The notes: generated by a model from the letters alone, not told the origin. DNA of 64,000 nucleotides from Arthrobacter sp. 35W (GCF_000482545.1 NZ_KI519454.1:1488001-1552000), one strand, 5' to 3'. Positions 1 to 8,912 are shown, numbered from the stretch's first letter. Made by a program: numbers and translations.

Positions 1-152
1 CCGGCAGCAACGCCGGCCACCGCGCCATCGTCGAGGCCATCACCAACCGGGATCCGTCCTCGGCCGCCACGGCCGCCGCCGCCCACATCGCCCAGACGGA
101 GTTCTGGCTGAAGAAACTCCGGCCGGAACCGCGGCTGGCGGACACTAGGTGA
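1..152 (+). CDS. C-terminal end of a GntR/FCD-type regulator (partial)
   Basis: Reading from base 3, an open frame runs off the left edge of the window and ends in TGA at 150-152. The 49 visible residues begin with GHRAIVEAI and continue as an alanine-rich helix ending in a short basic tail. This resembles the last helices of the FCD ligand-binding domain of FadR-subfamily GntR regulators, where a conserved histidine precedes an 'AI' helix. The DNA-binding domain is outside the window, so the assignment rests on a short stretch. Any helical effector-binding domain with this ending is an alternative. Confidence 0.5.
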   Translation, partial: GSNAGHRAIVEAITNRDPSSAATAAAAHIAQTEFWLKKLRPEPRLADTR

Positions 153-271
153 CTTGTTCCAAACGGCGCTGAGGGGCGCCTGGACGGGCCGCCGATCCCT
201 CCACAGGCCCCGCAGGCGGGCGCCTTGTTCGATACCGTATTCGATCAACTATCGGCATGCTTGCCAATAAC

Positions 272-277
272 TAGAAT
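272..277 (+). promoter_or_regulatory. candidate -10 box of a leaderless promoter
   Basis: TAGAAT lies six bases before the ATG at 284, the spacing expected for an actinobacterial leaderless transcript. No Shine-Dalgarno sequence precedes this ATG, which fits. A near-palindrome around ATACCGTAT (232-240), flanked by TTCGA motifs, lies upstream and could be an operator. No good -35 box was recognised. Confidence 0.4.
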
Positions 278-283
278 ATATGT

Positions 284-2290
284 ATGAGTACGACGGCGTA
301 TTCCCCCGACGCTTCGGGGCGCAGGGCCGGTGGGCACGCCCGCCGGATCATCGCCCTGGCCTACCTCGCCGCGACAGTGGGGGACCTGAATTTAGCTCCC
401 GACGATGCTGACGACGGCGTGGCGGAAGGCCCGCCCAGCGGTTCGGCGGGCGCGGATGGCGGCGCCGGCTGGGTGGGGTTCGAGGCCGAGCCGGGCAGTG
501 CCCACGCGCCACTCGCAGAGCCCCACTCCACCAGCACCACGTCCGGCGCCACGGATGCCACGTTTGCCGGCGGCGTGGGGGATTCTTCCTGCGGCCCGGA
601 CGTCCTCGGCCTGGAGGCCCTGGGCGACCACGGCCTGGTCGAACTCGCCGGCCAGCTGGAAACCCTCTCCCGCCGCCTGGACGCCTTCAAGGTCCAGTGC
701 GCCGGCGAAATCTCCACCCGCACCCTGGCGGGCCGGTACCGGGAGGCCGGGGCCGCGACCCCGGTGGCGATGCTCCGCCAGGTCCTGCAGCTCTCCGCGG
801 CCGAGGCGGCCAAACGCCTCGTCCTCGCCACGGCGTTCCTGCCCGCCACGGATCCGATCACGCTGGCCCAGGCCCCGGCCCGCCAGCCCGTGCTGGGCGC
901 CGCGTTCCTGTCCGGGGCGTGTTCGGCCGAGGCCGCCCTGGCCGCCTCGCGGGCCGTCACCGACGCCGCCCACCTGGCCGCCGGCGGGCGGATCACGGCT
1001 TCGGAGCTGGAGGAGGTCGAGGCCCGCCTGGCCGCGGTGGCAGTGGTGGAGTCCCCGGACTTTTTGGCCCGGTGTGCCCGGCGGATCCTGGCCCATCTGG
1101 ACCCGGACGGGTCCGAGCCCACCGAGGCGGAGCTGCTGGCCAAGGAGGGCATCCACTTCGGACATCCCCGCCGGGGCCTGGTCCGGTTCGAGGGGCATTT
1201 GACCCAGCTCTCGTATGAGGAGTTGATGGCCGCGATCGGCACGGGCACGAACCCGCGCACCCTGGCCGGCATCGTGGCCGAGGCCGGCGGTGCCGGTGGC
1301 GTGGTGGCGGTGCCGGGGCAGGGCGCACCCCCGGCCTGGGCCGTCGGAACCCCAGACGGCGGAGGTGCGGATGCCGGCGCCCCGAACGCCACCGGGGGTG
1401 GCGGTGCTGGAGTTGCTGGAGGCGGTGCGCCCGGCATGGGTGGGCCAGGACTGGACGCCCCGGCCAAGGGCCGTCCGGACCGGGCCCGTGCCGCAGCTGG
1501 TGGCGGGCCGCCGTCAGCCGCGGGCACGCGCGGCGCCCCTGACGCGCGGCACGGCGGGTCGCATGCATCCGGCACGGGTGCGGGCGCCGGCGGACCGGAC
1601 GAATCCGGACCGGAGGGCCGGGGCGCAGGGACCGCGGCCGGGGACTGCCCCGGGTTCATTGACGCCATGGACCACTCCGGGCTGGACCCGGACGTGGCGA
1701 GGCGGCTGCTGGCCGCCCAACGCCCCCGCCCGCAGCTGCTCCTGCACGCCCTGCTGGACTGCGTCCGCCTGGCCTCGCGCACGGACACGCTCCCGGACAA
1801 CGGGGGCCTGCGCCCGCAGCTGTTCATCACCATGACCCTGGCAGAGCTCACGGCCGGGTCCGGGTCCGCCGCCGTGCCCCACACCGGGCCGATCCCCATC
1901 ACCGCGGTCCGCCGGGCGGCCTGCGACGCCGGCATCATCCCCGCCGTCCTGGGCGCCGACGGGGAGGTGTTGGACGTGGGCCGGTCCCAGCGCCTGGTCA
2001 CCCCCGCGATCCGCAGGGCCCTGCTGGTCAGGGACCGGGGGTGCGCGTTTCCGGGCTGCGACAGGCCCGTGCAGTGGACCGACGCGCACCACATCATCCC
2101 CTGGTCCGAGGGCGGGGACACCTCGGTGGAGAACTGTGTGCTGTTGTGCACGTACCACCACCATCTGGTGCACCACACCGGCTGGGAGGTCGAAGCCGTG
2201 GCCGGCATACCGTGGTTTCTGCCACCGTTGTCGATCGATCCGCTCCGGCGGCCGCTGCGCAACACCTTCCACCACGCCGGCGCAGGGTGA
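284..2290 (+). CDS. DUF222 / HNH endonuclease (13E12 repeat family)
   Basis: A 668-residue protein. The first 80 residues are low-complexity. The DUF222 helical domain covers about residues 100-320. A Gly/Ala/Pro-rich linker covers about 330-460, and a C-terminal HNH nuclease domain about 570-640. The HNH part shows two CxxC-like zinc positions (GCAFPGCD, and a C before the YHHH run) and the DAHHIIPW catalytic histidine motif. These proteins occur in many copies in Arthrobacter and Mycobacterium, often in mobile contexts, and their role is not established. The long flexible insertion is larger than usual. The start is chosen for its position six bases after a -10-like TAGAAT. It converges on the lrp-type gene across a repeat block. 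Confidence 0.85.
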   Translation: MSTTAYSPDASGRRAGGHARRIIALAYLAATVGDLNLAPDDADDGVAEGPPSGSAGADGGAGWVGFEAEPGSAHAPLAEPHSTSTTSGATDATFAGGVGDSSCGPDVLGLEALGDHGLVELAGQLETLSRRLDAFKVQCAGEISTRTLAGRYREAGAATPVAMLRQVLQLSAAEAAKRLVLATAFLPATDPITLAQAPARQPVLGAAFLSGACSAEAALAASRAVTDAAHLAAGGRITASELEEVEARLAAVAVVESPDFLARCARRILAHLDPDGSEPTEAELLAKEGIHFGHPRRGLVRFEGHLTQLSYEELMAAIGTGTNPRTLAGIVAEAGGAGGVVAVPGQGAPPAWAVGTPDGGGADAGAPNATGGGGAGVAGGGAPGMGGPGLDAPAKGRPDRARAAAGGGPPSAAGTRGAPDARHGGSHASGTGAGAGGPDESGPEGRGAGTAAGDCPGFIDAMDHSGLDPDVARRLLAAQRPRPQLLLHALLDCVRLASRTDTLPDNGGLRPQLFITMTLAELTAGSGSAAVPHTGPIPITAVRRAACDAGIIPAVLGADGEVLDVGRSQRLVTPAIRRALLVRDRGCAFPGCDRPVQWTDAHHIIPWSEGGDTSVENCVLLCTYHHHLVHHTGWEVEAVAGIPWFLPPLSIDPLRRPLRNTFHHAGAG

Positions 2291-2401
2291 GCACGATCCG
2301 CGGCGACCGCCGGGCGGGCAGGATCCACTCGGCCCGGCGGACCCAGGCAGCAGGCGGCGGGTGAAGGCCCGGCGGCCGGCAGCGGAACATGCGCGACAGG
2401 T

Positions 2402-2670
2402 GGCCTCGACGGTCTCGGCCAGCGGATCGGTGCAGGGTCTCGACTTGACCGCCTTGGCAGGCCCGGCCAGCGGCACGGGACGGCGCTCAGGTCTCGACTG
2501 GCCCGACCAGCGGCGCGATCGGGCAGCGGGGCCTCGACGGGCCCGACCAGCGGCGCGAGCAGGCCGCGGGGGCCTCGACGGGCCCGACCACCGGATCGGT
2601 GCGGGGTCTCGACGGGCCCGGCCAGCGGCACGGGAGGGCAGGCGGGGTTTCGGCTTCGCTCAACCGCCGG
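2402..2670. repeat. degenerate tandem array of ~34-41-bp units
   Basis: The 369-base gap between two convergent genes (2291-2659) holds no convincing gene. It contains a run of related units starting GGYCTCGAC at about 2402, 2436, 2490, 2530, 2571, 2605 and, degenerate, 2646. Most continue as GGGCCCGACCAGCGG. Unit spacing is mainly 34 or 40-41 bases, with one gap of 54. The last unit overlaps the 3' end of the lrp-type gene. The units resemble the TCGACAGGCTCAA-type intergenic repeats of Arthrobacter-like genomes. A role in bidirectional termination is possible but unproven. Confidence 0.75.
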
Positions 2671-3148
2671 AGCCGTTCCCCAACTCATCAAGCAGTGGCT
2701 TGATCCGGTAGTCCACCAACTTGCGCATTACCAGGGCCGTATTGGAGCGCTTGACGCCCTTGATGTCCAAGATCCGCCCGGCCGTCCGGTAGAGGTCGTC
2801 GGCGTCCTTGGCGACGACGTGGATCAGCAGATCCGCCACGCCGCTGAGGCCATGGACCTCCAGAACCTCCGGGATGCCGGCCAGGGCCTCGGCGACGTCG
2901 TCCAGCCGCCGCTGCTTGACGTTGGCGAGCATGTACGCCGCCAGTGGGTAGCCCAGGGCCGCGGGGGAGACCCTGCGCTCGAACGATTTCAGCATGCCGT
3001 TGTCATCAAGCCTGTTCAGCCGTGCCTGCACGGTGTTGCGGGAGAGTCCGGCCTTGTCGGCGAGGGCAATGGTGGTGGCCCGTGGCTCGTCGGTGAGCGC
3101 CAGCAGGAGCCGGGCATCAATCTCGTCGGCGTGTCGTTTGGTGGTCAA
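2660..3148 (-). CDS. Lrp/AsnC-family transcriptional regulator
   Basis: A 162-residue regulator with the classic layout. The winged HTH covers about residues 8-60 (DEIDARLLLAL, then an AGLSRNTVQARLNRL recognition region). The C-terminal RAM/AsnC ligand-binding domain contains VLEVHGLSGVADLLIHV. The TTG at 3148 is chosen because GGAAAGG sits seven bases upstream. An in-frame ATG at 3223 would put an uncharacteristic cysteine-containing stretch in front and would overlap the likely operator. The gene is divergent from the E1-like dehydrogenase. In Pseudomonas putida, Lrp-type MdeR stands next to the E1-like mdeB, so control of the neighbour is a reasonable inference. The effector is unknown. 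Confidence 0.85.
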   Translation of the reverse strand: MTTKRHADEIDARLLLALTDEPRATTIALADKAGLSRNTVQARLNRLDDNGMLKSFERRVSPAALGYPLAAYMLANVKQRRLDDVAEALAGIPEVLEVHGLSGVADLLIHVVAKDADDLYRTAGRILDIKGVKRSNTALVMRKLVDYRIKPLLDELGNGSGG

Positions 3149-3184
3149 AACTGCTGCCTTTCCGGGTTGGGCCCTGGCGTCTGC

Positions 3185-3199
3185 TGTGCAGATTGCACA
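3185..3199. promoter_or_regulatory. perfect palindromic operator in the divergent Lrp/E1 intergenic region
   Basis: TGTGCAGATTGCACA is a perfect 6-3-6 inverted repeat located 36 bases upstream of the regulator's TTG start and about 170 bases before the E1 start. Related partial copies follow (GCGCAC near 3218, GCACTGTCTGCAC near 3240). Arrays of such sites are typical for Lrp/AsnC octamers. Assignment to this regulator is inferred from position. Confidence 0.6.
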
Positions 3200-3371
3200 A
3201 TTTCTGAGCCTAGTATTGCGCACATCTTAACCTGCTGATGCACTGTCTGCACGTCCCGCACACTTGGGCCACGATCAGGGCACGCATCCCGGTGCCCACC
3301 ACTCCGGCCGCCGCCGCTGGCGATACCCATCGCGGCGGCCGGACTCCGTAGCCGAACCAGGGAGAGAAGCC

Positions 3372-5708
3372 ATGACTGCCATCAGCGTAGAAACCACGTC
3401 CAGCGATGCCTCTAGCGAAGAACCGATGGCCGTTCTCGAGCAGATCCAGGACCAGGTACTGTGGCTGGCCACCTCGATGATCCACCACGCGAACCGCGTG
3501 CGCCCCAATCCCTCAGGCATGAAGGTCGGCGGCCACCAGGCTTCCTGCGCTTCAATGGTGTCGATCATGACGTCGCTATGGTTCTGCCAGCTGGCCCCCG
3601 GGGACCGGGTGTCGGTCAAACCCCACGCGTCGCCGGTGCTGCATGGCATCAACCATCTGCTCGGTGGGCTCGATGAGTCCTACCTGGGCACGCTGCGGGA
3701 GTTCGGCGGACTGCAGCCCTACCCCAGCCGTTCCAAGGATCCGGACCAGGTGGACTACTCCACCGGGTCCGTAGGCATTGGCGCCACGGCCCCCATTTGG
3801 GGTGCAATGGCACGGCGCTACGTGGATGCCCTGGGCGCTGGGACGGGCAGCGGACGCCAGTATTCCCTGGTTGGCGACGCCGAGCTGGATGAGGGCGCCG
3901 TCTGGGAGGCCGTGTTGGATCCGGCAGTCGCCGAGATGGGGGAGATCGTCTGGATCGTGGATCTGAACCGCCAGTCCCTGGACCGGGTGATCCCGCACCA
4001 GGCTGGCGCACGGCTGGAACGGCTCTTCGATGCCGCGGGCTGGCAGGTCATCACCGTCAAGTTTGGTGCACTGCTGGAGGAGTTCTTCGCCAGGCCCGGG
4101 GGCGAGAGCCTCCGGGCGCGGATCGTGGACATGTCCAATGCCGAATACCAGCGCCTGCTGCGCTGCACTCCCGCGCAACTGCGCCGCAGGCTGCCCGGCG
4201 ACGGGCCGGACGCCGTCGTCCTCGGCCAGCTGCTGGCTGGCTGCGACGATGACACGCTGATGCGCCTGGTGCGCAATTTGGGCGGCCACGACCTGTCCGC
4301 TCTGGCAAACGCGTACCGCCGGATCGACGACACGCGGCCCACCGTCATCATCGCGTACACGATCAAGGGCTTCGGGCTGCCCACGCAAGGGCACCCGCAG
4401 AACCATTCGTCGTTGCTGAGCATGCAGGAGTACGAGCAGCTGGCCGCCGGCCTCGGCAGGGATCCGCAAAACCCGTGGGCAGGGTTCACCCCGGACGGCC
4501 CTGCGGCCCGGCTCTGCGCCGCCACGGCCGAGCGTCTCCGGCGGGACCCGGTGCCGAATGCCCCCACCTTGGCCATTCCGACCGACTTTGGCCGCACCGC
4601 CAAGGGCACGGCCACCACGCAGGCGGCGCTGGGACGCACCCTCTTGGATCTGACCCGCGAGGCGCCCGAGGCGGCGCGGCGGGTGGTCACTGTCAGCCCG
4701 GATGTCAGCTCCAGCACCAATCTGGGCGGCTGGGTCAACAAGGTGGGCGTGTTCTCACCCACCGAGCGGCGGGACTGGTTCGACGACGACGCCCAAACCA
4801 TCCTGCACTGGCGCGAACGGCCCACTGGCCAGCACATGGAGCTGGGCATCGCGGAGACCAACCTGGTGGGCCTGCTGGGTGAGCTTGGTGCCACGTGGAG
4901 CCGCTGGGGCGAGCCGCTGCTGCCCATTGGCGTGATGTACGACCCCTTCGTGGAACGGGCTCTGGAGCCGTGGTCCTTCGGGATCTACGCCGGCGGCCAG
5001 TCGATCCTGGTGGGCACGCCGTCGGGCGTCACCCTGGCGGCGGAGGGCGGTGCCCACCAATCCATCACCACCCCCTCCATCGGCATCGAGCAGCCAGGCT
5101 GCACCACTTACGAGCCCGCCTTCGCGATCGACGTGGAATGGACGCTGTTGGCGAGCATGGCCAGGCTGGGCCGGGTCGACGGAACCTCTGCGTATCTGCG
5201 CCTCTCGACCCGGGGTGTGGACCAGTCCCTGGCCGGGGTGCCCGCCGACGCTGCTGCACGGGAGCGACGGCGCCGGCAGGTGGTCGCTGGGGCCTACTCA
5301 CTGGTGCGCCGCGAGAGTCCCGTGGCCACCATTGTGGGCATGGGGGCGATGGTGACGGAGGCCGTCGCGGCGGGCGAGCGGCTGGCCGGCGCGGGAATCG
5401 CCGTCGACGTCGTCTGCGTGACCAGCCCGGGGCTGCTTTTTGAGGCGATGCAGGCCCGGGCGGGCCGGGGTGGCGGCGAGAGCTGGATCCTGGACCAGGT
5501 GTTCCCGGCCGACCGTTCGGCACCGATGGTGACGGTGCTCGATGGGCACCCGCATACGCTGGCCTTCCTGGCCGGGATCAACCAGGTGCCCAGCGCCACC
5601 CTGGGAGTCAGCCGCTTTGGGCAGACGGGATCACTGGAGGAGACCTACCGCCACCACGGGATCGACACCGACAGCATCGTGATGGCGGTGCTGGACCTCA
5701 TCGCGTAA
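3372..5708 (+). CDS. homodimeric pyruvate dehydrogenase E1-like, ThDP-dependent 2-oxoacid dehydrogenase / transketolase-like
   Basis: A 778-residue ThDP enzyme. The N-terminal third carries a ThDP/Mg site (GDAELDEG, then DLNRQSLD, about residues 168-204). A central pyrimidine-binding region contains GIAETNLVGLLGELG, and a transketolase C-terminal domain follows. The arrangement matches AceE-type E1, but the protein is shorter than true AceE (about 890-910 residues). The ATG at 3372 is preceded by GGGAGAGAAG, whereas an ATG at 3264 lacks this. No E2 or E3 gene is adjacent, so it either docks on a housekeeping complex or acts alone. P. putida MdeB, which acts on 2-ketobutyrate and is Lrp-controlled, is the closest functional precedent. 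Substrate pyruvate, 2-ketobutyrate or a branched 2-oxoacid cannot be decided from sequence. Confidence 0.8.
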   Translation: MTAISVETTSSDASSEEPMAVLEQIQDQVLWLATSMIHHANRVRPNPSGMKVGGHQASCASMVSIMTSLWFCQLAPGDRVSVKPHASPVLHGINHLLGGLDESYLGTLREFGGLQPYPSRSKDPDQVDYSTGSVGIGATAPIWGAMARRYVDALGAGTGSGRQYSLVGDAELDEGAVWEAVLDPAVAEMGEIVWIVDLNRQSLDRVIPHQAGARLERLFDAAGWQVITVKFGALLEEFFARPGGESLRARIVDMSNAEYQRLLRCTPAQLRRRLPGDGPDAVVLGQLLAGCDDDTLMRLVRNLGGHDLSALANAYRRIDDTRPTVIIAYTIKGFGLPTQGHPQNHSSLLSMQEYEQLAAGLGRDPQNPWAGFTPDGPAARLCAATAERLRRDPVPNAPTLAIPTDFGRTAKGTATTQAALGRTLLDLTREAPEAARRVVTVSPDVSSSTNLGGWVNKVGVFSPTERRDWFDDDAQTILHWRERPTGQHMELGIAETNLVGLLGELGATWSRWGEPLLPIGVMYDPFVERALEPWSFGIYAGGQSILVGTPSGVTLAAEGGAHQSITTPSIGIEQPGCTTYEPAFAIDVEWTLLASMARLGRVDGTSAYLRLSTRGVDQSLAGVPADAAARERRRRQVVAGAYSLVRRESPVATIVGMGAMVTEAVAAGERLAGAGIAVDVVCVTSPGLLFEAMQARAGRGGGESWILDQVFPADRSAPMVTVLDGHPHTLAFLAGINQVPSATLGVSRFGQTGSLEETYRHHGIDTDSIVMAVLDLIA

Positions 5709-5717
5709 GGCTGCCAG

Positions 5718-6023
5718 CTAGCCTTCCGGGGACTCCTCGCGCAGCACATCCAGATTGCGGAAGATGGGCGGGCCGTCGCACAGGGCCGCCATGGCCGCGG
5801 CAAACTCGCCCGTCTCCGGACGGTTCGAGTTCTCCATGGCCGAGTCGAAGGAATCAAAGGAGACGAGGGTCAGGTAGGTGTTGGGCCTGTCCCTGTCCGC
5901 AGTCACCTGGATGTAGCGGAACGTGGGGGCAGGACCTCCCTCGGGTGCGGTGGGCCTGCCCATGGCCAGAACCTCGTCAATGCGGGATGTCTGGAACTCA
6001 ATGATCTGCACAAATCCGGCCAT
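5718..6023 (-). CDS. small ABM/NIPSNAP-like hypothetical protein
   Basis: A 101-residue protein without signal or membrane segment. It begins MAGFVQIIEFQTSR and alternates hydrophobic strands (RYIQVTADRD, TYLTLVSFDS) with a C-terminal helix. This pattern looks like the dimeric alpha-beta barrel of antibiotic-biosynthesis-monooxygenase or stress-responsive A/B-barrel proteins. GGAG lies six bases before the ATG. It ends ten bases after, and convergent with, the E1-like gene. No catalytic residue can be named, so the family is only suggested. Confidence 0.6.
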   Translation of the reverse strand: MAGFVQIIEFQTSRIDEVLAMGRPTAPEGGPAPTFRYIQVTADRDRPNTYLTLVSFDSFDSAMENSNRPETGEFAAAMAALCDGPPIFRNLDVLREESPEG

Positions 6024-6082
6024 GACAACTCCAATGGTGTTTGCGGAATCCTATGGGTTCCACGCTAGGCCGGGGTGCGGCA

Positions 6083-6176
6083 TGGGGCAAGGGGGGCCTG
6101 GAACGGGCTGCCCCAAAGCCGGTTCCCACGGGCCCGCAACAGTGCAAAACTGGAGCCACGTGTGGGCCGGCTCCAG
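6083..6176. promoter_or_regulatory. two inverted repeats in the leader of the phosphotransferase gene
   Basis: TGGGGCA/TGCCCCA (6083-6089 and 6109-6115) and CTGGAGCC/GGCTCCAG (6150-6157 and 6169-6176) could each form a hairpin in the transcript ahead of the start at 6222. They could serve as operators or as an attenuator. The sequence does not contain the palindromic rifamycin-associated element described upstream of some rifamycin-inactivation genes, as far as that motif can be recalled. Confidence 0.35.
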
Positions 6177-6221
6177 AGGTTGGGCGGGCCCGGGAGCCGA
6201 TGGCTGGAAGGGTGTGCCGGC

Positions 6222-8912
6222 ATGGCGTTCATCAGGGAATTTGGGGACATCTCCCGCTCGGATGTGGAGCTGGCGGGTGGCAAGGGCGCCAACTTGGGCG
6301 ACCTGGTGCAGGCGGGGCTGCCGGTGCCGCCGGGGTTTGTGCTCACCACGGCCGCCTACACGGAATTCGTGGAGGCCAATGGCCTTGGCGAGGCCATCCT
6401 CGAGGCTGCCGCCGTCGATCCTGCAGCCGGGCCCGAGGTGTTTGACGCGGCGTCGGCGCAGATCCGTGCGCTCTTCGCCGCAGGCGAGCTGCCGGGGGTT
6501 GTGGCCCTGGAACTGCGCGCTGCCTATCAGAACTTGTGCGACGCCGACGGCGGCGGCGATGTGGCGGTGGCCGTGCGGTCCTCCGCCACGGCCGAGGACC
6601 TGGCATCGGCCAGTTTTGCTGGCCAGCAGGATACCTACCTCAACATTGCCGGCGCCCACGCCCTGCTCGAGGCGGTGGTGGACTGCTGGGCGTCGCTGTG
6701 GACTGGACGGGCGATGGCCTATCGTTCCCGCGAGGGCCTGGACCCGGCCACGGTGCGTCTGGCCGTGGTGGTCCAGAAAATGGTGGCGGCAGAAGCCTCC
6801 GGGGTGATGTTCACCGCCAACCCCGCCAACGGCCGGCGCAATGAGCTGGTGGTCTCCGCGGCCTGGGGGCTGGGGGAGTCGGTGGTGGGCGGCACCGTCA
6901 GCACCGACGACGTCGTCGTCGAGGCCGAGAGCGGGAACGTCCTGTCCCGCCGGACGGGCGACAAGACGGTGATGACCGTCTACGCGGCCACCGGAACCGA
7001 GGAGGTGGCGGTGGCCGGCGCCAAGCGTTGGCAGCGCGTGCTCGACGACGGTGCCGCCGCCAGGCTGGCGGCCCTGGGGACGCAGATTGCCGGCCACTTT
7101 GGGTCGCCGCAGGACATCGAATGGGCCATGGCCGGTGGCAGCTTCTTCATCGTCCAGGCCCGGCCCATCACGGCGCTGCCGGAGCCCACGGGGGAGATCC
7201 CCACGCAGTGGCCCGTGCCGCGGCCCAAGGGAATGTACTTCAGGGCCAGCATCGTGGAGCAGTTGCCGGATCCATTGTCGCCGCTCTTTGCGGACCTGAT
7301 CGACGGTTCGGTGACGAGGTCGCTGAACGCCTTGCTGGAGCAGGCCTTCGGCACCTCAACCCTGCACGAGGGGGATCTGGGCCTGCCCACCATCAACGGC
7401 TACGCGTACTACTACTACCGCACGGCAGGATTGTGGCGCCTGATGGGCAAATCGCTCGGGGGACTGCGGGCACTGGCGACCGGCAAGTCCCATATGGGGA
7501 TCAAGGGCTGGCGGGACTATTCGCACCCCCGCTATGTCCAGTTGGTTCAAGAGTGGGGACGCGAGCCCGTGGCCGTACGCAGCGGTGCGGCCCTGCTGGA
7601 CGGCATCTCCGCCCTGCTGGATGGCGGCACCCAGTACTACACCGCCGTACAGTCGGTGGTCCCCATCGCGGCCTCCAGCGAGCTGTCGTTCCAGGCGTTC
7701 TATGACAAGGCGGTGCGCCGGGCCGGGGACCCGCCGGCACTGGACTTCCTGCTGGGTTTTGAGAGCGCGCCCATCCGGGCGGAGCAATCCCTTTACGACC
7801 TCGCGGCGTGGACGCGGGAACGTCCGCAACTGTCCGCGGCGATCCTCAGCGCCGACGCCGCCGATGTGGCGGCAGCCGTGGCCAATGGTTCTCCCCTGGC
7901 CGGCGCCGATGCGGGCGAGTGGGACCAGTGGCGTGGGCGGTTCCAGCAGCATCTGGACGACTTTGGGCATGCCGTCTACAACCTGGATTTCCTCAGCCCG
8001 GTGCCTGCCGACGACCCCATGCCGCTGCTGGGAACCCTGAAGTACTACCTGCATGGGGAGGGCGTCGATCCGGCGCTGCGGCAGAAGACCTCGTCGGACA
8101 GGCGGGCAGCAGCGACCGAGGCCGTGGTTGCCCGGCTCGATCCGGTGCGCCGGAAGACCTTCACCCGGCTGCTGGAGTGGGCCCAGCAGGCTGCGCCCAT
8201 CCGCGAGGACGCCCTGGCGGACATCGGCCTGGCCTGGCCCCTGATGCGGCGGATGCTGCTCGAACTGGGCCGGCGGCTCGCCACATCGGGCCTGCTGGCA
8301 GCGGCGGAGGACGTTTTCTGGCTCCGCCTCAGCGAAGCGCGCAGCGCCGTGGACTTTGGCCTGGCCGAGCCTGCCGCCGGGGCGCACCGGACGGCCCCGG
8401 TGGCCATCACCGGGGTGCCGCATCCGGTGCTGGCCGCCGCCGTCGAGGACCGCAGGATGACCTGGCGCGGGCAGCGGCTGGCCACGGCACCACAGCTGCT
8501 GCCCGAGACCGGCTGGGCCGAGAAGATTTTCGGCGCCATGATGCCCGCGGGCAACCAGCGCCAGACCGGCGGCACCATCACGGGCATTGGCGCGAGCGGT
8601 GGCAAGGCCACGGCGCCGGTGCGGGTGCTGAACGGGCCGGAGGACTTCCACCTGATGCGCCCGGGCGAGGTGCTGGTGGCGCGGATGACGACGCCGGCCT
8701 GGACGTCGCTGTTCGTGATGGCCGCCGCCGTCGTCACGGATGTGGGCGGCCCGCTGAGCCACAGCTCCATCGTGGCCCGGGAGTACCGCATTCCGGCGGT
8801 GCTGGGCACCGGCGTAGCGACGTCGCAGTTGAAGAGCGGCCAGTTGGTGGTGGTGGACGGCGACGCCGGCACCGTCACCCTTGTGGATGCCGATCAAGGG
8901 CTGCGGAAATGA
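6222..8912 (+). CDS. PEP-synthase-like phosphotransferase with rifampin-phosphotransferase (RPH) architecture
   Basis: An 896-residue protein. The N-terminal PPDK/PEP-synthase ATP-grasp domain covers about 1-330 (GGKGANLGDL; AVRSSATAEDL; ASFAGQQDTYLN). A long middle domain covers about 340-790. The swivelling phosphohistidine domain sits at the very C-terminus, with GGPLSHSSIVAREYRIPAV placing the active histidine near residue 847. True PEP synthase has a pyruvate-binding barrel after the histidine domain, and none is present here. This ATP-grasp / middle / His order is that of rifampin phosphotransferases and related antibiotic-type dikinases. The ATG at 6222 follows GGAAGGG by nine bases. 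Whether it acts on a rifamycin or another small molecule is unknown. It overlaps the 3' end of the convergent SGNH gene by 38 bases. Confidence 0.8.
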   Translation: MAFIREFGDISRSDVELAGGKGANLGDLVQAGLPVPPGFVLTTAAYTEFVEANGLGEAILEAAAVDPAAGPEVFDAASAQIRALFAAGELPGVVALELRAAYQNLCDADGGGDVAVAVRSSATAEDLASASFAGQQDTYLNIAGAHALLEAVVDCWASLWTGRAMAYRSREGLDPATVRLAVVVQKMVAAEASGVMFTANPANGRRNELVVSAAWGLGESVVGGTVSTDDVVVEAESGNVLSRRTGDKTVMTVYAATGTEEVAVAGAKRWQRVLDDGAAARLAALGTQIAGHFGSPQDIEWAMAGGSFFIVQARPITALPEPTGEIPTQWPVPRPKGMYFRASIVEQLPDPLSPLFADLIDGSVTRSLNALLEQAFGTSTLHEGDLGLPTINGYAYYYYRTAGLWRLMGKSLGGLRALATGKSHMGIKGWRDYSHPRYVQLVQEWGREPVAVRSGAALLDGISALLDGGTQYYTAVQSVVPIAASSELSFQAFYDKAVRRAGDPPALDFLLGFESAPIRAEQSLYDLAAWTRERPQLSAAILSADAADVAAAVANGSPLAGADAGEWDQWRGRFQQHLDDFGHAVYNLDFLSPVPADDPMPLLGTLKYYLHGEGVDPALRQKTSSDRRAAATEAVVARLDPVRRKTFTRLLEWAQQAAPIREDALADIGLAWPLMRRMLLELGRRLATSGLLAAAEDVFWLRLSEARSAVDFGLAEPAAGAHRTAPVAITGVPHPVLAAAVEDRRMTWRGQRLATAPQLLPETGWAEKIFGAMMPAGNQRQTGGTITGIGASGGKATAPVRVLNGPEDFHLMRPGEVLVARMTTPAWTSLFVMAAAVVTDVGGPLSHSSIVAREYRIPAVLGTGVATSQLKSGQLVVVDGDAGTVTLVDADQGLRK

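Noticed and set aside
2402-2670. Repeat block considered as a CRISPR array
   Set aside because: Units are diverged and most follow each other with no unique spacers of constant length. There are no cas genes nearby.
361-2691. Very long open frame on the minus strand across the HNH gene
   Set aside because: Composition is Arg/Pro/Ser-rich without domains. It mirrors the high-GC coding frame of the HNH protein and lacks a ribosome binding site.
6024-6221. Rifamycin-associated element expected upstream of an RPH gene
   Set aside because: No long palindrome of the described type was seen. The two short inverted repeats there are unrelated, so antibiotic induction is not claimed.
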